Origin: an uncultured Saprospiraceae bacterium
GTDB lineage: Bacteria; Bacteroidota; Bacteroidia; Chitinophagales; Saprospiraceae
Assembly: GCA_937942435.1 (NCBI GenBank)
Contig: CALDEM010000005.1
Location: 1-40,878, forward strand
Length of the DNA: 40,878 bases
Reading direction: 5' to 3'
The translations under genes were made by a program, and so were the position numbers. The notes below the pieces were generated by a model. The model saw only the letters and a list, made by a program, of their open reading frames with translations, had not been told where the DNA came from and did no database searches. Of this stretch, positions 9,159 to 18,814 are shown one piece after another. Every line of letters starts with the position of its first letter. Position 1 is the stretch's first letter.

Positions 9159-10577
9159 ATGGATTTGATAGGTAGACATGCCGAAAGAGCGACCTTTGAT
9201 CATTGTTTCAAAAGCTCCGAATCAAGGCTGGTAGCACTATACGGCAGACGTCGTGTTGGAAAGACATTTCTGGTTAGGAAATACTTCGAAGGTAAGTTGC
9301 GCTTTGAGATATCGGGACTGCACAATGCAGATATGCAAGAGCAATTACTTCACTTCTCTAAAACCATAGCCGACTATGGTTTGTATGAAGCGAGTCTCAA
9401 CCCCGCTACTACTTGGATGGAAGCTTTTTATTTATTGGCTAAGCTGATAGATAGTATGAAGAGCAAGAAGAAGAAGGTGTTGTTCATAGATGAGTTACCT
9501 TGGTTTGATACTCAGAGGTCGAAGTTTTTGATGGCCTTTGGACATTTCTGGAATGACTACTGCTCCAAGAGATCAGATATATTGATGATCATCTGTGGAT
9601 CGGCGGCTTCTTGGATGATTAAGAAGGTTCTCAAAAATAAAGGTGGCCTACACAATCGAGTCTCAGAGCGCATAAGGCTCACGCCATTTAGCCTACATGA
9701 GACTCAATTATTCCTAAGAGCTAAAGGAATAGATCTGAGTAGATACGATATCACCCAATTATATATGACAACAGGTGGAGTGCCATTCTATCTTGATGCC
9801 ATAAGAAAAGGAGAGAGCGTTTTTCAATATGTCGATCGCGTTTGCTTTAAGAAAGATGGCATATTGAACGGCGAGTATGAAGAGCTATTCCAATCACTAT
9901 TTGACGGAAGTAATAATCATTATAATATTGTAGCAACTCTTGCAGATAAAAAGAAAGGGTTAACGAGAAACGAGATTGTCGATCATTCTAATCTGTCAAG
10001 TGGAGGAACCTTAACTAAGGTGCTTGACGAATTAATCGAATCTGGTTTTGTACAACAGGTTATACCTTATCAAAAAAAGAAAACAAAGGCTCTTTATAAA
10101 CTGGTGGATAGCTTCGTTATCTTCTATCATAAGTTTATGAAGGATGCCAGAGCTGTATCTATGCCTTATTGGCTCAATATGGTTGATAAGCAATCATGGA
10201 TCAGTTGGTCGGGGTTAGCTTTTGAAAGATTGTGTTACTATCATAAAGACCAGATTAGAAAATCACTCGGCCTTGAAGCGATATACAGTGAGATGTCTTC
10301 TTGGTCCAACGATGAGGCTCAAGTAGACTTACTGATAGATCGAGCTGATCGAGTTATTAACTTATGCGAGATAAAATTTCATAGAGATGAGTATGCGATA
10401 GATAAAACGTACGCTGCTCAACTAAGAAAAAAGAAAACACAATTAGGTAGCCTAAAAAGCGCTAAGCGTAAGAGCATATTCATCACGATGATCACAGTAT
10501 ATGGTGTGCAAGACAATGAATATTTTAAAGAACTTGTACAAAGTCAAGTAACCTTATCTGCCTTGTTCAAGCCATAA
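9159..10577 (+). CDS. AAA ATPase with C-terminal PD-(D/E)XK nuclease-like domain (ATPase_2/DUF234 type)
   Basis: The 472-residue protein has a Walker A motif GRRRVGKT (residues 29-36) and Walker B VLFIDE (107-112) followed by LPW, as usual in the archaeal-type ATPase_2 family (COG1672). A sensor-like IICGSAASW and a TTGGVPFYL segment follow, then a winged-helix-like stretch (about 255-305) and a C-terminal DUF234-like region with D390 and E404-I-K406, the spacing of a PD-(D/E)XK core. It is a single gene: the neighbour thrC converges and ends only 4 bases away. The start at 9159 is supported by the upstream promoter-like repeat. No biological role is established for this family; DNA cleavage or mobility is inference from the domains. 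It is not closely similar to the second ATPase in this window at 18846. Confidence 0.88.
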   Translation: MDLIGRHAERATFDHCFKSSESRLVALYGRRRVGKTFLVRKYFEGKLRFEISGLHNADMQEQLLHFSKTIADYGLYEASLNPATTWMEAFYLLAKLIDSMKSKKKKVLFIDELPWFDTQRSKFLMAFGHFWNDYCSKRSDILMIICGSAASWMIKKVLKNKGGLHNRVSERIRLTPFSLHETQLFLRAKGIDLSRYDITQLYMTTGGVPFYLDAIRKGESVFQYVDRVCFKKDGILNGEYEELFQSLFDGSNNHYNIVATLADKKKGLTRNEIVDHSNLSSGGTLTKVLDELIESGFVQQVIPYQKKKTKALYKLVDSFVIFYHKFMKDARAVSMPYWLNMVDKQSWISWSGLAFERLCYYHKDQIRKSLGLEAIYSEMSSWSNDEAQVDLLIDRADRVINLCEIKFHRDEYAIDKTYAAQLRKKKTQLGSLKSAKRKSIFITMITVYGVQDNEYFKELVQSQVTLSALFKP

Positions 10578-10581
10578 TTAC

Positions 10582-11754
10582 CTACCACAAGTTCTCAGCA
10601 TACTTATATCCACTTCCAGTATTGAGCATAAGCACATGCTCATCACTTTTGATCCATCCTTCGTTTTTCAATCGCTTTGCCGCATGCCAGACAGCTGCTC
10701 CCTCTGGAGAAAGAAAGATGCCTTCACTCTGTGCATATTCTGATAAAGCAGACTTCATATCATCTTCGGTGACAGCTAAAGCACATCCGCTACTTTCTGC
10801 AAGTGTCTTAAGGATGAGCTTATGTCCAAAAGCATGAGGGACACGCAGACCATTGGCGATGGTCTCAGCAGGATTCTCATACGGAGTAGAAGACATTAAG
10901 CCAGCATCGAAAGCTTGAACAATAGGGTCGCAACCAGTTGTTTGCACTGCAACCATCCTAGTTGGTATCTCATCTACCCAACCCAGCTCCTTCATCTCTT
11001 TAAATGCCTTCCATATACCGATCAGACCAGTACCACCTCCAGTAGGATAGATGACCACATCAGGGAGGCTCCAATTAAGCTGCTCTGCTATCTCATATCC
11101 CATCGTCTTCTTACCTTCTAATCGAAACGGTTCTTTCAGCGTAGTTACATCCCACCATTTGCCATCAACATTATCAGCGCGCATGGCCGCGCCAGCATCA
11201 GATATATTTCCTTCTATGACATTGACGGTAGCTCCCATGATCGAGCAATCTAACTGAAACATCTTAGGCGTAGCTTTAGGCATATATATATTTGCCTTGA
11301 GCGATCCCTTAGCACAATACGCACTTAGTGCACTTCCGGCGTTGCCCGCAGTAGGTATAGAGAATTCCTTGATGCCCAGTTCATTGGCTTTGCTAACAGC
11401 CATGCCCAGCCCCCTTGCCTTAAATGATCCAGTCGGGTTACCTCCTTCTTCCTTTAGGGTCAGTGTTTTTATGTCATAGCGCTGTCCCAGTTTATCCGCC
11501 TTGAGGATCGGACTAAACCCCTCTCCAAGACTGACGATATACTGATCATCCCACATAGGTAAGACTTCTTTGTAACGCCACATGTTGAGTGGTCTGCCCT
11601 GGAGGATGCCTTTGTTTAAGGGTTTGCTTAAGTCATATTGTGCGACCAGCGGTTCATGGTCATCGGTGCAAAACGTCTGTGGCTTGGTGATGTCATAGGC
11701 TTTGCCAGATTCGTGATTGACCAATGCGTTGTATCTCGTATTAATCTTAGCCAT
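10582..11754 (-). CDS. thrC: Threonine synthase
   Basis: PLP-dependent enzyme converting O-phosphohomoserine to threonine and phosphate, the last step of threonine synthesis, in the cytoplasm. The 390-residue sequence has the PLP lysine K112 in GGNPTGSFKARG, the substrate loop PTAGNAGSA, and the phosphate-binding loop YPTGGGTGLIG. The N-terminal part (TFCTDDHEPLVAQYDL) resembles the longer, plant/actinobacterial-type enzymes with a degenerate metal-ribbon start. It stands apart from other threonine genes here. ATG start; a -7-like element lies about 30 bases upstream. It converges with the ATPase gene. Confidence 0.93.
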   Translation of the reverse strand: MAKINTRYNALVNHESGKAYDITKPQTFCTDDHEPLVAQYDLSKPLNKGILQGRPLNMWRYKEVLPMWDDQYIVSLGEGFSPILKADKLGQRYDIKTLTLKEEGGNPTGSFKARGLGMAVSKANELGIKEFSIPTAGNAGSALSAYCAKGSLKANIYMPKATPKMFQLDCSIMGATVNVIEGNISDAGAAMRADNVDGKWWDVTTLKEPFRLEGKKTMGYEIAEQLNWSLPDVVIYPTGGGTGLIGIWKAFKEMKELGWVDEIPTRMVAVQTTGCDPIVQAFDAGLMSSTPYENPAETIANGLRVPHAFGHKLILKTLAESSGCALAVTEDDMKSALSEYAQSEGIFLSPEGAAVWHAAKRLKNEGWIKSDEHVLMLNTGSGYKYAENLW

Positions 11755-11781
11755 GAAGCGATGTTATTAAAAATCTTTATT

Positions 11782-11789
11782 CAAAGATA
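11782..11789 (-). promoter_or_regulatory. Bacteroidota -7-like promoter element for thrC
   Basis: On the minus strand the bases read TATCTTTG, matching TAnnTTTG, placed so that transcription would start about 20 bases before the thrC ATG. No convincing -33 TTTG was seen at the usual spacing, so this is tentative. Confidence 0.35.
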
Positions 11790-11834
11790 GAATTGATAAA
11801 TTGTGAGTACTATTTCACCCTCCAAAATAAGAGA

Positions 11835-14264
11835 ATGAAGAATAGAATATTGATAATTGCACTAATTATGTCATATCTGTCATTACAAGGTCAAAGTGGA
11901 CTAACCTATCAACAACCACATCAAGACATTCTTTCTTTAGCGGATGTGACGCCTGCACCATTGATGCAGATGAATAAGAAGGCCACCGAAGCATTGTTGA
12001 TCTATCGAAGCGCATACAAATCTATAGATGAACTCTCTGAAGAAGAATATCGCCTTGCGGGATTGCGGATCAATCCAAAGACTAACCTTTCAAGTCGAGC
12101 GCGATACTACATAGATCTCAAGATACTAGACGTTGCGACAGGTAAAGAAGTAGACGTGACAGGGCTACCTAATAGTCCACATATCACAAACCTAAGATGG
12201 TCCCCAGATCAAAATCATATTGCATTTACACATAGTGCAGCTAATAGCTTAGATCTATGGGTGATAGACATGAAAACTAAGGCGGCTCGTCAGTTAAGCC
12301 AACAACCGCTTAACGCAAATATGGGTTCAGTCATCACTTGGCAAAAAGACAATAGTAGTCTAATCGTCAAGATGCTGCCTGAAAGTCGACAAGCACTTAT
12401 CGATCGGAGCTCTTCGATCCCAACTGGTCCGACAGTATCTATCAACGAAGGGCAAAAGGCACAAAACAGGACATATCAAGATCTATTGAAAAATCCTACC
12501 GATGAACAAAACTTTGAGACACTTGCTAAGAGCGAGCTTTGGGTGATCCAATTAGATGGAAGTGCGCGTAAGTGGTTGCCATCTGATATGTATGATAGCG
12601 TAAACATGTCCCCTGATGGCAGATATGTTATGGTCAGCACAGTGGGGAGACCTTTCTCCTATATAGTGCCTTATAGAAGATTTCCTAAGGTGGTAGATGT
12701 GTATCACGCCGGAGGAGATAAGGTAAAAACTATGGCCAGCACACCTTTGATTGAAGAGATGCCGAAAGGATTCATGTCAACCCAAACAGGGCCAAGAAAT
12801 TTCAGCTGGAGAGCAGATCGACCATCGACTGTATATTGGGTAGAAGCACTGGATGGCGGAGATCCAGCAACAGAGGTTGCTCATCGAGATAAAGTAGTTC
12901 AGTCTGCAGCGCCTTTTAATCAAGAGCCGAAGCTACTTGTCAAAACAAAAGATAGATATCGATCTATCACTTGGGGTAACGATCAAACTGCCGTGCTCAA
13001 AGAGATCTGGTGGAACACACGTACGGTCAGAACGGTCATCTTCGATCCTTCTAATCCTAATAAGGAAGGAAGGCTCTTCTCTGAGCGTAACTATCAAGAC
13101 ACTTACAGTGATCCGGGTTACTTTGTAACAACTGATAACCAATACAATAGAAGAACACTCGATATCGATGGAGATCAATTATATCTTTTAGGAGATGGAT
13201 TTTCAGAAGAAGGCAAGTTTCCATTTGTGGATGCATATAGTTTGACTTCAGGAAACACATCCAGAATCTGGGAAGCAGACGATCAAAAGATGCTTGAAGA
13301 TATATCCACGTCAATAGAGATGAGCAATGGTGACATCCTAGTTAGAAGAGAATCTCAGACAGAGTATCCTAACTACTATATCAGAAACATAAAATCTGGT
13401 AGCTTAAAGCAAATAACTGATTTTGAAAATCCATTTGCAGCACTCAACAGTGTGCACAAAGAAATTATAAATTACAAAAGAGAAGATGGTCTCGAACTCT
13501 CTGCGACTCTTTATCTTCCTGTAGGATATGATAAAGAAAGCAAAGAAAAGATGCCGATGTTGATGTGGGCCTATCCTCGCGAATACAAAGACAAAAACAG
13601 CGCAAGCCAGACGACGAGCTACGCTAACGAGTTCACATATCCTTACTATGGCTCACCGATCTATTGGGTTAATCGAGGTTATGTAGTTTTAGACGATGTA
13701 GCTTTTCCAATTGTAGGAGAAGGAGACGATCAGCCTAATGATACTTTTAGAAAACAACTTGTAGCAAATGCAAAGTCTGCCATAGATGCAGTAGATGATA
13801 TGGGTTATGTGGACAGAAGTAGAGTAGGAGTGGGAGGTCATTCTTACGGTGCATTTATGACGGCTAATCTTTTGTCTCATTCTGATTTGTTTGCTGCAGG
13901 TATAGCACGAAGTGGTGCTTACAACAGAACATTGACACCTTTTGGTTTTCAATCAGAGGAGCGATCTTATTGGGATGCACCTGAGGTCTATTATAACATG
14001 AGCCCATTTATGCATGCGGATAAAATGAAGACGCCGATGCTGCTCATACATGGAGAAGCTGACAATAACTCAGGTACTTATCCGATGCAAAGTGAGCGAT
14101 ACTTCAATGCTCTAAAAGGACTTGGAGCTACTGTCAAATTAGTGATGCTTCCAAAAGAAAGTCATGGTTATGCTGCAAGAGAGAGTATCATGCACATGCT
14201 ATGGGAGCAAGACCAGTGGCTCGAAAAGTATGTGAAGAATAAGAATAAGACTGATAGACCTTAA
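11835..14264 (+). CDS. Secreted S9 family peptidase, glutamyl-endopeptidase (S9D)-like
   Basis: A serine peptidase with an N-terminal beta-propeller-type region and a C-terminal alpha/beta-hydrolase domain. The frame is open from an ATG at 11793, but the ATG at 11835 begins a typical signal peptide (MKNRILIIALIMSYLSLQGQ), so I use that start; this gives 809 residues. The catalytic triad is visible as Ser670 in GGHSYGAF, Asp743 in GEADNNSGT and His777 in ESHGYAARES. These motifs match the S9D glutamyl-peptidase group known from plants and bacteria better than classical prolyl oligopeptidase. It should act in the periplasm or outside the cell on peptides. The next two genes follow at 18 and 3 bases and are probably co-transcribed. 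Confidence 0.9.
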   Translation: MKNRILIIALIMSYLSLQGQSGLTYQQPHQDILSLADVTPAPLMQMNKKATEALLIYRSAYKSIDELSEEEYRLAGLRINPKTNLSSRARYYIDLKILDVATGKEVDVTGLPNSPHITNLRWSPDQNHIAFTHSAANSLDLWVIDMKTKAARQLSQQPLNANMGSVITWQKDNSSLIVKMLPESRQALIDRSSSIPTGPTVSINEGQKAQNRTYQDLLKNPTDEQNFETLAKSELWVIQLDGSARKWLPSDMYDSVNMSPDGRYVMVSTVGRPFSYIVPYRRFPKVVDVYHAGGDKVKTMASTPLIEEMPKGFMSTQTGPRNFSWRADRPSTVYWVEALDGGDPATEVAHRDKVVQSAAPFNQEPKLLVKTKDRYRSITWGNDQTAVLKEIWWNTRTVRTVIFDPSNPNKEGRLFSERNYQDTYSDPGYFVTTDNQYNRRTLDIDGDQLYLLGDGFSEEGKFPFVDAYSLTSGNTSRIWEADDQKMLEDISTSIEMSNGDILVRRESQTEYPNYYIRNIKSGSLKQITDFENPFAALNSVHKEIINYKREDGLELSATLYLPVGYDKESKEKMPMLMWAYPREYKDKNSASQTTSYANEFTYPYYGSPIYWVNRGYVVLDDVAFPIVGEGDDQPNDTFRKQLVANAKSAIDAVDDMGYVDRSRVGVGGHSYGAFMTANLLSHSDLFAAGIARSGAYNRTLTPFGFQSEERSYWDAPEVYYNMSPFMHADKMKTPMLLIHGEADNNSGTYPMQSERYFNALKGLGATVKLVMLPKESHGYAARESIMHMLWEQDQWLEKYVKNKNKTDRP

Positions 14265-14282
14265 CAGAGCAAAACAATAAGA

Positions 14283-14642
14283 ATGAATTTGAAAACCTTT
14301 GTTCTCATTACAGCTATTATAGAATTGTTAGCTGGTGTAGGTTTGTTTCTCGCTCCACAGTTGATGCCACCGATGGCGGATCAAGGGCCTATGGCTTTTA
14401 CACTTGCTAGGATGTATGGAGCTGCGGCGATTGCCATAGGCTACTACGCGCTGATGGTCTGGCGCCATTATAACCCTGGGCCAATACAGGGATTCTTGAA
14501 AACATTCTTGGTGTTTCATGTTGGAGTTACAGCAGCAGCACTCTATGGTTATAATCAAGGTGTCGCAGAGTTTCTTCCTGTGGTAGCGCTGCATGCGATA
14601 ATGGCTGGTCTGACCATATACTATACGATAGCTAAAAGATAG
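14283..14642 (+). CDS. Small four-helix integral membrane protein, function unknown
   Basis: 119 residues with about four hydrophobic segments (about 5-25, 40-61, 73-92 and 97-115) and little else. The helices are rich in Gly and Ala. I do not recognise a named family with confidence; it resembles the many short unnamed Bacteroidota inner-membrane proteins. It lies 18 bases after the peptidase and 3 bases before the outer-membrane protein gene, so it is probably in the same operon. ATG start with AATAAGA just upstream. Confidence 0.75.
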   Translation: MNLKTFVLITAIIELLAGVGLFLAPQLMPPMADQGPMAFTLARMYGAAAIAIGYYALMVWRHYNPGPIQGFLKTFLVFHVGVTAAALYGYNQGVAEFLPVVALHAIMAGLTIYYTIAKR

Positions 14643-14645
14643 TGG

Positions 14646-15857
14646 ATGAAGCAAACATTTACTTTGGTTATTATCATCACTCTGTTGTTGATGTACACCA
14701 ACACTTTGAGTGCCCAAAGTGAAGTAGTTGATTCGGATCAAACCACAGCTGATCATACTTCATATGTCATCTTGCCATCTGCTTTTGGCCCTGATAAGTC
14801 GCAGCTGATTTTAGAAAATATAGCTCTGGGGTACTTCAGTGGAGAGTACGGCCTCGCTAATAACCTAAGCTTTAAGGGTTCGTTTGAATTGTTTAATCCT
14901 CTTTTTGCATCAGAGGCTCCGACACTTACACTTCAACCCAAAGTGCATGGATCTGTAACCGACTATGTGAGTCTTGCAGCAGAACTCATTCATGTTATTG
15001 GGTTCGGGGATGGATCGATAACTGTCCCTCATGGCTTAGCAACAATAGGGTCCCGTACAGACAATTTTTCGTTAGGCTATGGCAGGGTGTTTTATAATTA
15101 TTTTGGAGTTGATGACCAATATAATGCGGCGTCCATAAGTGGCAAGTTAAAACTTAACGATGTTTGGTCTGTGGTTACTGACAACTGGTTGTTATTAAAT
15201 GTTCCTGATGAAACCTTTGCTAATGTGTTTAACTTTTACTCTGTAGGTCTAAGTAAGAAAATGAAAAAGTCTTTCCAATTAGATTTTGGTCTTACGTACT
15301 TTAGTGAGGAAGAAGATCTTGGGAAATTCCCTTGGCCCTATTTTAAATTTAGAGCAAATGCCTCTAATGCTAAATCGCTTTTTTCTAAAAATCCTAATCG
15401 TGTTAAGAAGGTGAAAGAACCGATCGAAATAGAGAAAAAAGAAAAATTGCAAAAAGCGATTTATGGTGAATTCTTGGGATTGGGTATATTATATTCTGTC
15501 AATTTTGATGTAAGATTGTCTTCTACTCAAAAAGGTGATGGCCTTGGTCTGCGAGTAGGCTTTAGTGCATTTGGCCCTTTGGTTGTCCCACTGCAAATCA
15601 ATTATCTAGCTGGTGGTCCAAGGCACTTTTTAGAACTTGGTTCTGGGGTGACTTTAGCAAATCAAAATTTTGACGTTAGCAATGGTATGTATGGCTCTTT
15701 CAATGTAAGCCCCAGTTCATCCCTTGGGTATAGGTTTCAAGCGCTTAACTCTGGTTTCTTTTTTAAGATAGGTGCTGACTACTTTTATACATTCGATATA
15801 TCGGATGATGGAGCGACGATATGGCCGACTGTTGGGTTTGGATATAGCTTCAGATAA
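14646..15857 (+). CDS. Predicted outer-membrane beta-barrel-like protein
   Basis: 403 residues with a clear signal peptide (MKQTFTLVIIITLLLMYTNTLSAQ). The body alternates short polar and aromatic/hydrophobic strands (for example NLSFKGSFELF, SLGYGRVFYNYFG, SFQLDFGLTYF) and ends with WPTVGFGYSFR, a terminal aromatic residue near the C-terminus as in many barrels. A charged linker near residues 250-275 (KKVKEPIEIEKKEK) divides two barrel-like halves. No enzyme motif is seen. It follows the membrane protein by 3 bases. The function is unknown; the outer-membrane location is inferred from sequence pattern. Confidence 0.75.
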   Translation: MKQTFTLVIIITLLLMYTNTLSAQSEVVDSDQTTADHTSYVILPSAFGPDKSQLILENIALGYFSGEYGLANNLSFKGSFELFNPLFASEAPTLTLQPKVHGSVTDYVSLAAELIHVIGFGDGSITVPHGLATIGSRTDNFSLGYGRVFYNYFGVDDQYNAASISGKLKLNDVWSVVTDNWLLLNVPDETFANVFNFYSVGLSKKMKKSFQLDFGLTYFSEEEDLGKFPWPYFKFRANASNAKSLFSKNPNRVKKVKEPIEIEKKEKLQKAIYGEFLGLGILYSVNFDVRLSSTQKGDGLGLRVGFSAFGPLVVPLQINYLAGGPRHFLELGSGVTLANQNFDVSNGMYGSFNVSPSSSLGYRFQALNSGFFFKIGADYFYTFDISDDGATIWPTVGFGYSFR

Positions 15858-15882
15858 TCGTTCTTCTTGATGGATGAGAAAG

Positions 15883-15956
15883 TGGAGCCTAGGGGAGTCG
15901 AACCCCTGACCTTTTGACTGCCAGTCAAACGCTCTAGCCAACTGAGCTAAGGCCCC
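15883..15956 (-). tRNA. tRNA-Ala (anticodon GGC)
   Basis: The minus strand folds into a full 74-base cloverleaf: acceptor GGGGCCT/AGGCTCC with one G-U pair, D stem GCTC/GAGC, anticodon stem TTTGA/TCAAA around loop CTGGCAG, T stem AGGGG/CCCCT around TTCGACT, discriminator A. The anticodon GGC is at 15920-15922. The 3' CCA is not encoded (CTT follows), so it must be added after transcription. Confidence 0.97.
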
Positions 15957-16165
15957 AATTTTGATATCACGCAGTCTTAAGAAGTTTACCTTCAACTGCA
16001 AGTGTAAGCCATTCAAGAAGATGCGAATTTACACTATTAACTAAATAATTTAAAGAACCGTCTCGTTAAAACAATCTTCATTTCTTTATCAAAGAAGTGT
16101 GTCGCTCGGTTGCATCAATTACAATTATCTGTTATATTGTTAGAGACTATTAAATCATATAAAGA

Positions 16166-18640
16166 ATGACCCTAAAATCATTGTTAAGTGTCTTTTTTGG
16201 ATTCGCTCTATTAGGATTTTTTAATGATACGCCAACTGAGTATATAGCACTATTAGAAGAGCGGGTCTCTACTTATCCTAATGAAAAGGTATATATCCAT
16301 CATGATAAACCTGCATATGCGCCTGGAGATGACTTGTGGTTTAAGGTATATTTGGTAGATGCTCGATCACACTTACAGATTACACCAAGCCGATTGGTGT
16401 ACGTTGATCTGCTTGACCAGCGAGATAGCATCATCGCGATAAGAGCTATAAAGATAGATTCGTCTTACAGCTCTGGCGACATAACGATACCTGAAGATGT
16501 AGAGACTGGTGATTATGTGCTTAGAGGTTATACTAACTACATGCGCAATTTTGATGAAGCATTCTTTTTCTCAAAACAAATTAAGATAGTTGGTGTAGGA
16601 GACGCTAAGAAAGAGGATGTGGCTAAGAAAAACCTGAATATGGATTTTTTTCCTGAAGGTGGAGATTTAGTCGTTGGCTTAAAGAGCAAAGTTGCTTTTA
16701 AGGGCATCAATGAAGATGGGCTAGGTCAACAGGCTGAAGGTATAATTGTTGATGATCGTGGCGAGCAAGTTGCCATCTTGCGCACATTGCATAGAGGTAT
16801 GGGTTATTTTGAATTTACGCCTTTGGAAAGTAGATCTTATAAAGCGGTTGTGCAGAGTGATAATCAGGACATTGAGTTCTCTCTACCAGATCCGATAAAA
16901 GAAGGTTATGTGCTCCAAGTCAACCCAAGTCATAAAGATTATCTGACGGTCAAAGTAAACCATAGTGATCCATCGCAATTAGAAAATGCATTTGCAATCG
17001 GTCATATCAGAGGTGAGCCGGCTATGGTCCTACAAGATTTAGAAAATGGAAAACTACTTAAGCTGCCTAAAGCTCAATTACCAGAAGGAGTGCTGCACGT
17101 TACTCTATTTGATAGTAGATCACGACCCGTTGCAGAGAGACTAGTATACGTCGATAACGAGAAGAGTACAATAACTATAGATGCTGAATTAACTACACCC
17201 GGTGTTGCACCAAAAGAGTTAGCAAAGATAGCTTTGAGAATTAATAGAAGTCTCATAGATACTGTAGGTACTGCTAACCTGTCGGTGTCGATAACAGATA
17301 AAAGTTTGTTCCCCATTCTTTCTGGATCTGATATTTCTAATTACTTGCTATTAGATTCTGAACTATATGGTTCTGTAGAAGATATTGAGTATTACTTTAC
17401 TGAGCGCACGCGAAAGAAGAGAGTACTACTAGATCTGGTTATGATGAGCAATGGTTGGAGAAGATTTAATTGGAATGATATTATAGAAAAGAAAGAGCCT
17501 GCCCTTTCATTTCCTCCAGAAGCTGGATTTGAAATTAAAGGTATGGTTACAAAAAAGGATAAGCCAGATAAACCTCTTAGCGCTGACCTGTTTCTTACCG
17601 TGATGACAGAAGAGTTTCAGATGCATCAACTAAAAACTCAGTCTGATGGGCGATTTGTATTTAGCGAGTTAGCTGTAGAAGGTGTCACACCTTTAGTGCT
17701 ACAAGCCAACGAAAGCAAGGAAAAGAAAAAGTCAAAGAAAGGTAAGGATGATGGTCCTTCTGGAAATAGAAATGTTGATATCATCCTTGACTCAATAGTT
17801 TATCCTTCTAGTGGCCTGAAGTCCTTCCAAATGATAGGCTTTGCACAGCGTGACACGAGTTATGGTAGTTATAATGACGTGTTGAGTAGTAAGTTAGAAT
17901 TAGACAAATTTCTCGAAGGGGAGTTGTCTGTAGATTTATCAGAGGTAACTGTCAAAGGAAAACGTATCACAGAAGAACAGTCATATGATAGACCTGGTCA
18001 GCTGTATAGAGAACCTGACAATCGGATCATACTGGAAGATATTCCTGGTTTAGTTCCGACGCGTACTGTGTATGATATCGTACGTACGAGAGTGCCTGGA
18101 GTTGAGATCATTGGTATTCCGGGCATAGATGCAGAATTCAGAATTAGAGGTATAAGTTCCATTAATCTTACTTCAGTAGCAGTGGTCTTAGTCGATGGAG
18201 TACAAGTAAGTTCATCTTATGTTAACACACTTGTTGCCGAACAAATAGAATATATTGATGTGCTTAAAGGTTTGAGCAGAACTGCAGTCTATGGAGCAGC
18301 TGGAGCCAATGGTGTCGTTGCGATATACACCAAGAATGTCGGAAGCTTGCGTAGACCCAATCGTAAATCAGTCAATGGCATCCTTAACTCTACCATCAAT
18401 GGTTATTATCAAGCCAGAGAGTTTTATGTCCCAGATTATCTTGCATCTCCTAACAATCAAGGAGTGCCAGACATACGACCTACCTTATATTGGAATCCTA
18501 ATGTTACGGTAGACGAGAGCGGTGAAGCTATCATTGAGTTTTATACGGCTCAAAAAAGATCCGACTATAGGATGGATGTACAAGGGCTTACGCAAAATGG
18601 TATCCCGGTCATTGGCAAAATGGAGTTTGAGGTGAGATAG
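16166..18640 (+). CDS. MG2-like / TonB-receptor-plug domain protein
   Basis: 824 residues with an N-terminal signal sequence (SLLSVFFGFALLGFF). Residues about 39-140 carry an alpha-2-macroglobulin MG2-like unit (EKVYIHHDKPAYAPGDDLWFK). Residues about 436-511 hold a carboxypeptidase-regulatory-like unit. Residues about 609-724 form a TonB-receptor plug domain (VPGVEI, EFRIRGISSINL, VLVDGV, IDVLKG, YGAAGANGVVAIYTK). The protein ends soon afterwards without a 22-strand barrel, so it is not itself a TonB receptor. The family is widespread in Bacteroidota and its role is not settled; action at the outer membrane or in the periplasm, perhaps docking to a barrel made elsewhere, is inference. It is a single gene behind tRNA-Ala, which lies on the other strand. 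Confidence 0.85.
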   Translation: MTLKSLLSVFFGFALLGFFNDTPTEYIALLEERVSTYPNEKVYIHHDKPAYAPGDDLWFKVYLVDARSHLQITPSRLVYVDLLDQRDSIIAIRAIKIDSSYSSGDITIPEDVETGDYVLRGYTNYMRNFDEAFFFSKQIKIVGVGDAKKEDVAKKNLNMDFFPEGGDLVVGLKSKVAFKGINEDGLGQQAEGIIVDDRGEQVAILRTLHRGMGYFEFTPLESRSYKAVVQSDNQDIEFSLPDPIKEGYVLQVNPSHKDYLTVKVNHSDPSQLENAFAIGHIRGEPAMVLQDLENGKLLKLPKAQLPEGVLHVTLFDSRSRPVAERLVYVDNEKSTITIDAELTTPGVAPKELAKIALRINRSLIDTVGTANLSVSITDKSLFPILSGSDISNYLLLDSELYGSVEDIEYYFTERTRKKRVLLDLVMMSNGWRRFNWNDIIEKKEPALSFPPEAGFEIKGMVTKKDKPDKPLSADLFLTVMTEEFQMHQLKTQSDGRFVFSELAVEGVTPLVLQANESKEKKKSKKGKDDGPSGNRNVDIILDSIVYPSSGLKSFQMIGFAQRDTSYGSYNDVLSSKLELDKFLEGELSVDLSEVTVKGKRITEEQSYDRPGQLYREPDNRIILEDIPGLVPTRTVYDIVRTRVPGVEIIGIPGIDAEFRIRGISSINLTSVAVVLVDGVQVSSSYVNTLVAEQIEYIDVLKGLSRTAVYGAAGANGVVAIYTKNVGSLRRPNRKSVNGILNSTINGYYQAREFYVPDYLASPNNQGVPDIRPTLYWNPNVTVDESGEAIIEFYTAQKRSDYRMDVQGLTQNGIPVIGKMEFEVR

Positions 18641-18724
18641 TGTCTTAGATCTAATAGGCTGTAAATCAATTGTTTAAAGCTAAGCAATAGAGGTTTTTTA
18701 GCATTTCACTCTACACAACAGACT

Positions 18725-18814
18725 ACATTTATCACATTATTGGAACGAATAAATGTAATTTTATCACATTATTGGAACGAATAAATGTAATTTACTCACA
18801 TTATTGGAATGAAT
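18725..18814 (+). promoter_or_regulatory. 32-bp tandem repeats (2.7 copies) upstream of the second ATPase gene
   Basis: Two identical 32-base units lie head to tail at 18729-18760 and 18761-18792. A third partial copy (18793-18814, three changes) keeps the same 32-base phase. The core is TCACATTATTGGAACGAAT. An 8-base inverted repeat, ACATTTAT at 18725-18732 and ATAAATGT at 18749-18756, brackets the first core. The array ends 31 bases before the ATG at 18846; a -7-like TTCCTTTG lies between at 18822-18829. A period of 32 bp is about three helical turns. The layout suggests an operator array for a protein that binds cooperatively; this is inference. Confidence 0.75.

Noticed and set aside
13689..13952. 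Reverse-strand frame inside the S9 peptidase gene
   Set aside because: It is antisense to the catalytic domain, which is clearly coding on the forward strand.
15717..16016. Reverse-strand open frame with LAQLARAFDWQSKGQGFDSPRLH
   Set aside because: This is the translation of the tRNA-Ala gene, a well-known false protein; the cloverleaf explains the sequence fully.
18725..18814. CRISPR array
   Set aside because: The 32-base units are directly contiguous with no spacers, there are fewer than three copies, and no cas genes are nearby.
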